DNA of 53,713 nucleotides from Paratractidigestivibacter sp963649365 (lineage in GTDB: Bacteria > Actinomycetota > Coriobacteriia > Coriobacteriales > Atopobiaceae): assembly GCA_963649365.1 (NCBI GenBank), contig CAVJHQ010000003.1:1-53713 (forward strand). The letters are read 5' to 3'. The translations under genes were made by a program, and so were the position numbers. Below are positions 43,378 through 50,837 of the stretch, in pieces; within the stretch, counting starts at the first letter, position 1, and every line of letters starts with the position of its first letter. The notes under the pieces were generated by a model. It saw only the letters and a program-made list of their open reading frames with translations, had not been told where the DNA came from and made no database searches.

Positions 43378-44457
43378 TTGCTCACCTGCAACAACGCTCT
43401 TTCGCGCCGGTCGTTCACGCGGCTGGCGCTCTCTTCTTTGCCGGCGCTCGGGATGCTCGGCCTTGCCGGTTGCGGCTCGGGCGGCGGCTCCGACGCGGCC
43501 GACAAGGCGGGCTCCGGCGCCGACGCTTCCGCGAGCACCTCGACGGCCTCCGAGGCCGAGGTCGTCTCGACGACCCTCTTTGCCTTCGACACCGTGGTGC
43601 AGATCAGCGCCCAGTGCGAGCAGGCGCTTCTCGACAAGGTCGCCGAGCGCTGCACCTACTTCGAGAACAAGTTCTCGCGCACCGTCGAGGGGTCCGACAT
43701 CTGGAACGTCAACAACGCGCACGGGGCGCCGGTCGAGGTCTGCGAGGAGACCGCCGCCTGCATCCAGGCCGCGCTCGAGTGCGCGCAGGCGTCGGGCGGC
43801 CTCTTCGACATCACCATCGGCGCGGTGTCGAGCCTGTGGGACTTCGTCGAGGGCGTGAAGCCCACCGACGAGCAGATCGCCGCGGCGCTTCCCCACGTGG
43901 GCTACGGCTGCGTTGAGCTCGACGGGACCACCGTCACGCTTTCGGACCCGGACGCCATGCTTGACCTGGGCGGCATTGCCAAGGGCTACATCTGCGACGA
44001 CCTTGTTCGCCTCCTGCGCGAGGGCGGATGCGCCAACGCGTCGATCTCGCTGGGCGGCAACGTCTACGTCATGGGGATGAGCTTCGACGGCGACGAGTGG
44101 ACCGTCGGCGTGCAGGACCCCAACGGCGCGGCCAACGACGTCATCGCCACCATCCCGGCCACGGACGTCTCGCTCGTCACGAGCGGCCTCTACGAGCGCG
44201 GCTTCGAGCAGGACGGCGTCTTCTACTACCACATCCTCGACCCGAAGACGGGCTATCCGGTTGTCACGGACCTGGAGAGCGCCTCGATCCGCTGCGAGAG
44301 CTCGACCACGGCCGACGCCTACTCCACGATCCTCTTCCTGCTCGGGCACGACGCGGCGGTGAGCCTGGTCGAGTCCGACGACCGCTTCGAGGCCGTTTTC
44401 GTGGACGACGAGGGCAACGTGACCAAGTCAGCCGGCTCCGAGTTCACCATTCTCTAG
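43378..44457 (+). CDS. apbE: FAD:protein FMN transferase, Tat-type lipoprotein
   Basis: 359 residues from a TTG at 43378 with AAAGGA upstream. The N-terminus has SRRSFTRLALSSLPALGML and a lipobox LAGC (Cys near residue 32), so it is exported and lipid-anchored. ApbE motifs are clear: FAFDTVVQIS, FDITIGAVSSLWDF, LDLGGIAKGYICDDL, SISLGGNVYVMG, TSGLYERGF and YYHILDPKTGYP. It splits FAD and transfers FMN to threonines of FMN-binding domains, and five candidate acceptors are encoded just upstream in the same locus. Metal-binding residues appear present. This is the modifying enzyme of the locus. Confidence 0.96.
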   Translation: MLTCNNALSRRSFTRLALSSLPALGMLGLAGCGSGGGSDAADKAGSGADASASTSTASEAEVVSTTLFAFDTVVQISAQCEQALLDKVAERCTYFENKFSRTVEGSDIWNVNNAHGAPVEVCEETAACIQAALECAQASGGLFDITIGAVSSLWDFVEGVKPTDEQIAAALPHVGYGCVELDGTTVTLSDPDAMLDLGGIAKGYICDDLVRLLREGGCANASISLGGNVYVMGMSFDGDEWTVGVQDPNGAANDVIATIPATDVSLVTSGLYERGFEQDGVFYYHILDPKTGYPVVTDLESASIRCESSTTADAYSTILFLLGHDAAVSLVESDDRFEAVFVDDEGNVTKSAGSEFTIL

Positions 44458-44466
44458 GGGGCTCAC

Positions 44467-44895
44467 GTGGCAAGAAACGCATCCGGCGCGGCCGATTCCG
44501 GCCGCAAGCCCGCGAACCCCATGCTCAACGCCGCGCTGGTCGCGGCCATCGTCCTTCTTGCCGTGGGCGCCTTTGCCGCCACGCGCGTGCTCGCCGGCGG
44601 GCAGTCGGCCGCTACGGGCGCCCAGGTTGTCGTCCGCGACGCCGACGGCGGCGAGCAGCGCATGGCCCTGGACGAGGACGGCGAGCTGATCGTGACCTCG
44701 AGCGTCGGCACCAACATCGTGCAGGTGGAGAACGGCCGCGTGCGCGTGCGCGAGGCCGACTGCCCCAACCAGGACTGCGTGAACCAGGGCTGGATCGACG
44801 ACGCGAGCCAGCAGATCGTCTGCCTGCCGCACAAGCTCTACGTGAGCATCGAGGGCACGGAGTCGTCGACGGGCGTCGACGTCGTGGGCCGATAG
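44467..44895 (+). CDS. NusG domain II-containing protein
   Basis: 142 residues from a GTG start (AGGGGGCT upstream). One N-terminal transmembrane helix (about residues 20-40) anchors an extracytosolic domain of the NusG-II fold: QVVVRDADGGEQR, GTNIVQVENGRVRVREADCPNQDC, then WIDDASQQIVCLPHKLYV. The DCPNQDC and IVCLPH cysteines are typical of this family. NusG-II proteins are commonly encoded beside Gx transporters, ApbE and FMN-binding proteins; their biochemical role is not established. It sits 9 bases after apbE and 8 bases before the Gx fusion. Confidence 0.9.
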   Translation: MARNASGAADSGRKPANPMLNAALVAAIVLLAVGAFAATRVLAGGQSAATGAQVVVRDADGGEQRMALDEDGELIVTSSVGTNIVQVENGRVRVREADCPNQDCVNQGWIDDASQQIVCLPHKLYVSIEGTESSTGVDVVGR

Positions 44896-44903
44896 GTCGG
44901 CGT

Positions 44904-46292
44904 TTGCGCGCCGCGGGCCCGAACATAGAGCGCCTGGCGCGGGTGTCGCTGCTCTCGGCGGTGGCGCTCGTTTTGTCGTATCTGGAGACGATGATCCCGC
45001 TGCCGGTGGCGCTGCCCGGCGTCAAGCTCGGGCTCGCGAACGTGGCCGTGGCGGTCGCGCTTTTCTCGCTCGACGTGCGGAGCGCCGCCGCGGTGGCGGC
45101 CGCCAAGGTGTTCGCGTCCGGGCTTCTTTTCGGGTCGCCGATGATGCTCGCCTACAGCCTCGGCGGCACGGCGCTCGCCTTCGCGGGCATGGCGGCGATG
45201 GCCGCGGTCCCGGGCATCGGGCTCGTTCCTGTGAGCATGGTCGCCGCGATCCTGCACAACGCGGGCCAGCTCGCGGTGGCCGCGCTCGTGCTGCAGACGC
45301 CGTCGGTCTTCGTTAACCTGCCGGTGCTCGCGGTGGCCGCCTGCGTGACGGGCGGCATCACGGGAGCGGTGGGGGAGGCGGCCCTCTCGAGCTTGGCTGG
45401 CGCCGGCGGCGAGAAGGGCCGCCCGGTCGTCGACTGCTCCCCGCTGGGGACGATCGCGCCCGGCGAGCTCGTCGCGTTCGTCGGCGCCAACGGCAGCGGA
45501 AAGACGTCCTGCGCGCTGCAGCTCGCGGGGCTGGTTGCGGGCGCGGGTGCGGCGGGCGCGGGCGCGGGCTCGGGCTCAGGCGACGGGGACGCTTGCGGCG
45601 GCGCGGCCGTCGCCGCGGGCGGGCGCCGGGTGGGCGTCTCTTTCCAGGATCCGGACAGCCAGATCGTGGCGCCCGTGGTGCGCGACGACGTGGCGTTCGG
45701 GCCGGAGAACCTGGGGACGCCGCGCGAGCAGATGATTCGCGTCGTGAACGAGGCGCTGGTGGAGGCCGGTATCCGGGAGCTCTCGGCGCGGGAGGTCGAC
45801 TCGCTTTCCGGCGGTCAGAAGCAGCGTGTGGCCGTGGCGGGTCTTCTGGCGTTGGCGCCGGGCCTCGTGGTCTTCGACGAGGCCACGGCCATGCTCGACC
45901 CGCGGGCGCGCGAGGCTTTCGTGAGGATGGTCCGGCGCCTGCGCGAGGGCGGGACGGCGGTCGTCCAGATCACGCAGATCATGGACGAGGCGCTGGCGGC
46001 CGACCGCGTGGCCGTGTTCTCCGAGGGGCGTATCGTGCGCGTGGGCGTGCCCGGCGAGGTGCTGACCGACGCCGCGTTTCTTGCGGGCTGCGGGCTTGAG
46101 CAGCCGAGCGTATATCGGCTGGCATCCGCCGTCGACGCCGTCTCTGGCCGCGCCGCAACCGGCTCCGCCGCCGATGCCGTCTCTGGCCGTGCCGCCGACG
46201 CCGTCTCTGGCCGCGCCGCCGATGCCGGCCGCGCCCCTCTTTCCATCGACGACCTCGAGGAGGCGATATGCCGCTGGTATGCCGAGGCATAG
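44904..46292 (+). CDS. Gx transporter (ECF S-component-like) fused to an ECF-type ATPase
   Basis: 462 residues from a TTG. Residues 1-165 are a hydrophobic Gx/HepT-type protein (SYLETMIPLPVALPGVKLGLAN, GSPMMLAYSLGGTALAF, HNAGQLAVA). Residues about 175-420 are an ABC ATPase: Walker A VGANGSGKTS, Q-loop SFQDPDSQIVAP, signature SLSGGQKQRVAVAG, Walker B LVVFDEATAMLD. The A-loop strand is missing, the stretch after Walker A is Gly/Ala-rich low complexity, and the switch histidine is Gln (VVQITQIMDEA). A 24-bp tandem repeat lengthens the C-terminus. Usually these are separate genes. The fused subunit would pair with the ATPase that overlaps its 3' end. The ligand may be a flavin or isoprenoid-type molecule; unproven. 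Confidence 0.85.
   Translation: MRAAGPNIERLARVSLLSAVALVLSYLETMIPLPVALPGVKLGLANVAVAVALFSLDVRSAAAVAAAKVFASGLLFGSPMMLAYSLGGTALAFAGMAAMAAVPGIGLVPVSMVAAILHNAGQLAVAALVLQTPSVFVNLPVLAVAACVTGGITGAVGEAALSSLAGAGGEKGRPVVDCSPLGTIAPGELVAFVGANGSGKTSCALQLAGLVAGAGAAGAGAGSGSGDGDACGGAAVAAGGRRVGVSFQDPDSQIVAPVVRDDVAFGPENLGTPREQMIRVVNEALVEAGIRELSAREVDSLSGGQKQRVAVAGLLALAPGLVVFDEATAMLDPRAREAFVRMVRRLREGGTAVVQITQIMDEALAADRVAVFSEGRIVRVGVPGEVLTDAAFLAGCGLEQPSVYRLASAVDAVSGRAATGSAADAVSGRAADAVSGRAADAGRAPLSIDDLEEAICRWYAEA
46134..46222 (+). repeat. 24-bp tandem repeat at the end of the Gx-ATPase fusion
   Basis: Three copies of a GACGCCGTCTCTGGCCGCGC-type unit, in frame, encoding repeats of the form DAVSGRAA. Confidence 0.85.
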
Positions 46293-47191
46293 GCGTCTCT
46301 TACCCCGGACCCCTCGCCGCCGCCCTGCGCGACGTCTCGCTCTCGGTCGAGCGCGGCCGTGTGCTCGGCATCGCCGGCTGTTCCGGCTCCGGCAAGACGA
46401 CCCTGCTGCGCTGCCTTGCCGGCGCGCTCGTTCCGGGCGAGGGCGCCGTCGAGAGCGATGGCCTCGTCGCGCTTGTGCAGCAGCTCCCCGAGGCGCAGCT
46501 CTTTGCCGCGACCGTCGCGGATGAGGTCGGTTTCGGGCCTCGCAACCAGGGGCTTACCGAGTCTGAGGTGTCCGAACGGGTCTCGTGGGCCCTCGGGCTT
46601 TTGGGCTTTGACGCGCCGGCGATGCTGGGCCGGAACCCTCTTTGCTGCTCGGGTGGCGAGAAGCGCCGCCTCGCGATCGCGGACATGGTCGCCATGCGGC
46701 CCTCCTACCTGCTGCTCGACGAGCCGACGGCGGGCCTTGACCCTGCGCAGGCGTCGCGCTTGGCCGGCGTGGTCCGTGAGCTGGCGGCCGGCGGGATGGG
46801 CGTGGCCGTGGTCTCGCACGACATGGAGCTGCTCGCCTCGTGCGCGGACGACGCGGCTTTGCTTGCGGGCGGCGAGGCGGTCGCGAGCGGCGCGGGTCGA
46901 GAAGTGCTCGGCGACGCGGCCGCGCTGAGGTCTGCGGGCCTCGAGCCGGCGGCGACGGTCGACCTTGCCGACCGCCTGCGCTCCCGCGGCGTGCCCCTGC
47001 CCGCCGGCATCCTGACGCCCGAGGAGCTCGCCGCCGCGCTCGCGGAGGCCAAGCGGGCCGCCGGCGTGGCCGCGCCGGGCAGGGCGGTCGCGCCGGACGG
47101 GGCGGCTTCGACGGTACTCGCCGACGGACCTGCGCAAACCAAGCGGGCGGCTGGCGAGAAGCCCTTCTTCCCACGGGAGGCGACGCGATGA
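46268..47191 (+). CDS. ECF transporter energy-coupling ATPase
   Basis: 307 residues, overlapping the fusion gene by 25 bases. The ABC ATPase is complete here: A-loop tyrosine in VSYPGP, Walker A GCSGSGKTTL, Q-loop LVQQLPEAQLF, signature CSGGEKRRLAIADM (Cys for the usual Leu), Walker B YLLLDEPTAGLD and switch histidine VSHDMEL. About 70 residues beyond the ATPase core are Ala-rich. With the fused ATPase it would form the heterodimer below EcfT, with this subunit supplying the fully equipped nucleotide site. Its stop overlaps the ecfT start (ATGA). Confidence 0.92.
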   Translation: MPLVCRGIGVSYPGPLAAALRDVSLSVERGRVLGIAGCSGSGKTTLLRCLAGALVPGEGAVESDGLVALVQQLPEAQLFAATVADEVGFGPRNQGLTESEVSERVSWALGLLGFDAPAMLGRNPLCCSGGEKRRLAIADMVAMRPSYLLLDEPTAGLDPAQASRLAGVVRELAAGGMGVAVVSHDMELLASCADDAALLAGGEAVASGAGREVLGDAAALRSAGLEPAATVDLADRLRSRGVPLPAGILTPEELAAALAEAKRAAGVAAPGRAVAPDGAASTVLADGPAQTKRAAGEKPFFPREATR

Positions 47192-47925
47192 GCTACGGCG
47201 CCTACACGCGCGCAGACACCCTCGCGCATTCCCTCGACCCGCGGGCCAAGGTCGTCTTCTCGTTGCTGCTCCTGGTTGCGGCGTTTCTTGCCAACGGAGC
47301 CGTTGGGCTGGGCTTGGTTGCCGTCTTGACGGCGGGCGCGCTCGCCGCCGCGGGCATCGGGCCCGCCCGCGCGGCCCGCTCGCTGCGGCCGTTCGCGTGG
47401 CTCATGGTCTTCGTGCTCGCGTTCAACGCGGTCTTCTCGGCGGGCGGGGCCGTCTACGCCGTTGAGTCCGTCGCCCGGTTCGCGCTCGTGCTCCTGGGCA
47501 GCTCGACCCTCATGGCCACGACCTCGCCGACCGAGCTCACCGACGCCGCCGCCCTGCTGCTGCGCCCGCTCGCGCGGCTGGGCGTGCGCGTGGACGACGC
47601 GGTGCTCTGCGTGAGCATGACCCTGCGCTTTGTGCCGTTGGTGCTGTCCGAGTTCAGGCGCGTAAAGGCTGCTCAGGAGGCCCGTCTTGCCAGGTTCGAC
47701 CAGCCGTCGCCGATCGCGCGCGCCCGCGCCTACGTGAGCGTGATGGTTCCGCTGTTCGCCGGGGCCTTGCGGCGCTCCGATACCCTTGCCCTCGCCATCC
47801 GCAACCGCGAGTACGGCTCCGCGGGGGTTGGCCGCACCTGCGTTCGCGAGTACCGGCTCGTGGCGCGCGACTGGGCCGCGCTTGCCGTCGGGTCGGCCCT
47901 TCTCGCCGCGGTGATCGCGCTGTAG
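47188..47925 (+). CDS. ecfT: ECF transporter transmembrane component EcfT
   Basis: 245 residues with about five transmembrane helices. The family opening (YTRADTLAHSLDPRAKVVF) and the C-terminal coupling helices (RFVPLVLSEFRRVKAAQEAR and LRRSDTLALAIRNREYG) are recognisable; these helices carry the short motifs that contact the two ATPases. It completes an ECF module of Gx/S-component, two ATPase domains and EcfT. It is the last gene of the electron-transfer locus, and a palindromic repeat of family 2 follows about 110 bases later. The ATG overlaps the upstream stop. Confidence 0.93.
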   Translation: MSYGAYTRADTLAHSLDPRAKVVFSLLLLVAAFLANGAVGLGLVAVLTAGALAAAGIGPARAARSLRPFAWLMVFVLAFNAVFSAGGAVYAVESVARFALVLLGSSTLMATTSPTELTDAAALLLRPLARLGVRVDDAVLCVSMTLRFVPLVLSEFRRVKAAQEARLARFDQPSPIARARAYVSVMVPLFAGALRRSDTLALAIRNREYGSAGVGRTCVREYRLVARDWAALAVGSALLAAVIAL

Positions 47926-47970
47926 CCGGCCGGCGCCCGCGCCGAGCCCTTCTCGCCCCGCGCGCCGGCG

Positions 47971-48031
47971 TCCCTCTTGCCGCCGGCGCCGGCCCCTCTT
48001 GCCCGCACCGGCCCCTCTTGCCGCCCCTCTC
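47971..48031 (+). repeat. CCTCTTGCC-type short repeats
   Basis: CCCTCTTGCC-like units occur three times in about 60 bases with CCGGCGCCGG/CACCGG spacers, in the gap after ecfT. The gap 47926-48193 otherwise holds palindromic repeat copy 2. Confidence 0.5.
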
Positions 48032-48036
48032 CACAC

Positions 48037-48131
48037 TTTCAGCAAGCCAAGAAATCTCGCGGGACTGTGACAGCCGTTTGAGGCCCAAAATCGCCCCATA
48101 ACGGCTGTCACAATCCCGCGAGATTCATCAG
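48037..48131. repeat. Palindromic repeat family 2, copy 2
   Basis: Same arms as copy 1 (GGGACTGTGACAGCCGTT and complement, one mismatch AATCCC) with TTCAGCAAGCCAAG on its left. It lies upstream of the AbiEi-like gene in the same orientation as copy 1. Confidence 0.9.
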
Positions 48132-48193
48132 ACGTTTGAATTCTCGCCCGTGCGTTACTGCGACGCCTCAACGGGGAAGAATCTCCGCCACCT

Positions 48194-49294
48194 ATGTCTG
48201 TGGACGGCGGCTGGGCGGGGGCGATGCTGTTGCGGCGTTATGTGGACGAGCAGGTGCGGATCACGTTCGAGGAGGAAGAGGCCCGCGGCGCGTGCGTGTA
48301 CGCCTACTCCGACGCGGTGCGCAAGGACCTCGGCGTGAGGATGGCCGCCGGCGAGAAGATCCTCGCGCCCATGCCCGGCCTGTATGCCCGCGCCGAGTTC
48401 TGGGAGTCGCTCGACCCGGCCGAGCGCATGCTCGCGCAGATGAGGGCGCTGGCCCGCATGCACGGCGACTGGTACTTCTGCGGCTTCTCGGCGGCGGTGG
48501 CCTACGGGCTCTCGGTCTCGCACGCCCTGCTCGACGAGGTGGAGATCGCCTGCGCGACCGGCTCGCGGCGCTATCACGGCGGGAAGGTCCGCGCCCGGCA
48601 CGTCGACATCGAGGGCGAGGTGGCCGGCTATGCGTCGGGCGTCTTTGTGACGTCCGTGCCGCGCACGGTGTTCGATTGCCTGCGTCGGGCGAGCTTCCGG
48701 GACGGGTGCGCGCTCGTCGATTCGGCGCTGCGCCTCGGGTTGACCAATAAAGACGAGCTCAAGGCCTATTTCGACCAGAAGACCACGGGGTACCGCGGCA
48801 TTCGTCAGGCATACCGGACGCTGGAGTTCGCCGACGGCAGGTCCGGCAGCGGCGGGGAGTCGATCGCGCGCGCGGCCATGTGGGAGCTGGGGTTCGCCGC
48901 GCCGGAGCTGCAGGTTGAGTTTCGCGACCCTGTGGACGGGGGCGCCTTTTACGTCGATTTCTGTTGGCGTGCGGACGACGGCCGCGTGATCGTCGGCGAG
49001 CTCGACGGCGGCGAGAAGTACATAAACCCCGCGATGACACGCGGTCGCACGCCCGAGCGGGTGCGCCGCGCCGAGAGGATCCGCGAGTCGCGGCTTACGG
49101 CCGTGAGCTCGGCCGTGGTGCGCTTCTCGCCGGAGACGGTGGCGGACAACTATGAGTTCAGCCGGCTGCTCGATGCGTTCGGTGTGCCGAGGGACCATGA
49201 GCCGACCGTCGAGGTGGTTCCGCCCGCGGCGCGGCCGGCCGCGTTCGAGCCTCCGCCGGTTGAGCGCGTGCCGATAGAAGCGTACGGGCTGTGA
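48194..49294 (+). CDS. AbiEi-antitoxin-like protein with DUF559/Vsr-type C-terminal domain
   Basis: 366 residues from ATG 48194; an internal ATG at 48224 may be the true start. The middle region (FCGFSAAVAYGLSV, VFVTSVPRTVFDCLRRASF, CALVDSALRLGL) matches the pattern of AbiEi-type antitoxin-like proteins of Actinobacteria. The C-terminal part (GGESIARAAMWELGF, FYVDFCW, VIVGELDGGEKY) has the E ... D ... ExDG spacing of the PD-(D/E)XK-like DUF559 family. Such proteins are common, often standalone, and of unknown role; a DNA-binding or nuclease function is only suggested. No AbiEii-type toxin is beside it. It is bracketed by inverted copies of palindromic repeat family 2. Confidence 0.65.
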   Translation: MSVDGGWAGAMLLRRYVDEQVRITFEEEEARGACVYAYSDAVRKDLGVRMAAGEKILAPMPGLYARAEFWESLDPAERMLAQMRALARMHGDWYFCGFSAAVAYGLSVSHALLDEVEIACATGSRRYHGGKVRARHVDIEGEVAGYASGVFVTSVPRTVFDCLRRASFRDGCALVDSALRLGLTNKDELKAYFDQKTTGYRGIRQAYRTLEFADGRSGSGGESIARAAMWELGFAAPELQVEFRDPVDGGAFYVDFCWRADDGRVIVGELDGGEKYINPAMTRGRTPERVRRAERIRESRLTAVSSAVVRFSPETVADNYEFSRLLDAFGVPRDHEPTVEVVPPAARPAAFEPPPVERVPIEAYGL

Positions 49295-49400
49295 GCTTCT
49301 TGCCAGCCGCGCGGATGGCTGCGCGCCGCGCTCGTCGCTGGGGCGGCCCTTCTTGCCGCTGGTTCGGTGCCGCATGCCGCGTGTCGCCGTGATTTGGCGA

Positions 49401-49493
49401 CCTGAAAAATCTCACGGGACTGTGACAGCCGTTTGGGGCCAAAAATCGGGCCAAAACGGCTGTCACAGTCCCGTGAGATTTCTTGGCTTGCTT
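49401..49493. repeat. Palindromic repeat family 2, copy 3 (inverted)
   Basis: The same element in opposite orientation: CCTGAA on the left and CTTGGCTTGCT on the right. The 375-base gap 49295-49669 holds this element, two CTTCTTGCC motifs and the tandem repeat at 49531-49605; no gene is seen. Confidence 0.9.
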
Positions 49494-49530
49494 AAAGGCC
49501 GCGCCGGGCAGCGTGGAGATCGTTTCGCGT

Positions 49531-49605
49531 CGGGCGGCTGGCGTGCCGAGGCGGCGCCGGGCGGCTGGCGTGCCGAAGCGCCGCGCCGGGCGGCTTGCCG
49601 GCGCG
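49531..49605 (+). repeat. Noncoding tandem repeat, about 27 bp
   Basis: CGGGCGGCTGGCGTGCCGA is present at 49531 and 49558, with a shortened third copy from 49587. It lies just upstream of the mazG promoter region. Confidence 0.8.
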
Positions 49606-49629
49606 TGGAGAGAAGCGCCTCGCGGCAGG

Positions 49630-49635
49630 TATGAT
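49630..49635 (+). promoter_or_regulatory. Probable -10 box of mazG
   Basis: TATGAT 34 bases before the mazG ATG; TGGAGA 18 bases upstream is a weak -35. Confidence 0.4.
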
Positions 49636-49669
49636 AGCGGGGCAGTCGGCAATGGCGAGAGGAGCGCGG

Positions 49670-50752
49670 ATGAGGTTCGTTGCAGGGAAGTTCGGGCAGC
49701 CGGAGTGCGTGGTGGACGGCGGCGCGGTCGACGGGCAGGGTGTTTCTTGCCGCCTGTCGGACCTGGTAGACGCCCAGAACGAGTCTCGCGCGGGCGCGCC
49801 GGCCGGCCACCCGGAGATGGACCGACTGATCCGCACGATTTGGCGCCTGCGCCAGCCCGACGGGTGCCCGTGGGACCGCGAGCAGACCCATGCGAGCATC
49901 ACGAAGAACATGGTCGAGGAGGCGTATGAGGCCGTCGACGCCATCGACGCCCGCGAGACGGGCCATCTCTGCGAGGAGCTCGGCGACGTGCTTGAGCAGG
50001 TCGTTCTTCATGCGCAGATAGCCGCCGACGCCGGCGAGTTCGACATCGACGACGTGGCCCGCGGCTTGAACGAGAAGCTCGTCAGGCGTCACCCGCACGT
50101 GTTCGGGGACCTTGCGCGCGACGTCGAGGGCGCGGTGCCCGCGGGTTACGACGAGGCGCGGCCCGCGGCTGTTGCCGGGGCGGATGCACCCGCGGCGACC
50201 GCCCCCGTCGACGGGGCCGAGCCGAGCGCGCCCGCCGACGGGGCCGAGCCGGTGGCCTCCGCGGCCCCCGCCGACGGCGCGGCGGTCCTCGACATCTGGG
50301 ACGACGTCAAGCGCCTCGAGCGCGCGGCCCGCGGCGAGCTCTCCGGCGCCGAGGCGGGTCTTCTCGACAGCGTGCCCGCCAGCCTGCCCGCCCTCATGCA
50401 GGCCCAGAAGATCTCCAAGCGAGCGGCCAAGGCCGGCTTCGAGTGGGAGACCACGGCCGATGTCTGGGCCAAGGTCGCCGAGGAGCGCGCGGAGTTCGAG
50501 GCCGAGGAGCCGGGCAGCGACGCGGCGGCCCTCGAGTTCGGGGACCTTCTCTTTGCGCTGGTAAACGTGGCACGCAAAGAAGGAATCGACGCCGAGGAGG
50601 CCCTTGCCGCGTCCAACCGCAAGTTCCGTCGCCGCTGGTCTCGCATGGAGTCGCTCGCCCGTGGCGAGGGGGCTGCCGTGGAGGAGCTGGACACCGACGC
50701 GCTGAACGTCCTTTGGGACCGTGCGAAGGCTGAGGAGAAGCCCGCGCGCTAG
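49670..50752 (+). CDS. mazG: Nucleoside triphosphate pyrophosphohydrolase MazG
   Basis: 360 residues from the ATG at 49670 (GAGAGGAGCG upstream). After about 65 N-terminal residues, the first MazG domain follows (DGCPWDREQTHASI, EEAYEAVDAI, EELGDVLEQVVLH). Then comes an Ala/Pro/Asp-rich insert with repeats (ADGAEP) around 165-200, and the second MazG domain (FEWETTADVWAKVAEE, EFGDLLFALVNVARK). Metal-binding acidic residues (EExxE, ExxD) are present in both. The enzyme hydrolyses NTPs and dNTPs to monophosphates plus pyrophosphate, for example non-canonical nucleotides or after stringent signals. It is usually next to mfd in Actinobacteria, but not here. Confidence 0.92.
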   Translation: MRFVAGKFGQPECVVDGGAVDGQGVSCRLSDLVDAQNESRAGAPAGHPEMDRLIRTIWRLRQPDGCPWDREQTHASITKNMVEEAYEAVDAIDARETGHLCEELGDVLEQVVLHAQIAADAGEFDIDDVARGLNEKLVRRHPHVFGDLARDVEGAVPAGYDEARPAAVAGADAPAATAPVDGAEPSAPADGAEPVASAAPADGAAVLDIWDDVKRLERAARGELSGAEAGLLDSVPASLPALMQAQKISKRAAKAGFEWETTADVWAKVAEERAEFEAEEPGSDAAALEFGDLLFALVNVARKEGIDAEEALAASNRKFRRRWSRMESLARGEGAAVEELDTDALNVLWDRAKAEEKPAR

Positions 50753-50837
50753 CCGCGGCCTCGCGCTCCTCTGCTATAACTGAATCCGCGCCGCCGACCT
50801 ACGGCCGGCCGAACACACCTTAATCGAAGCGACGGCA

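Noticed and set aside
48194..49294. Complete AbiE toxin-antitoxin system
   Set aside because: Only an antitoxin-like protein with a DUF559-type end is present; no nucleotidyltransferase toxin gene is adjacent.
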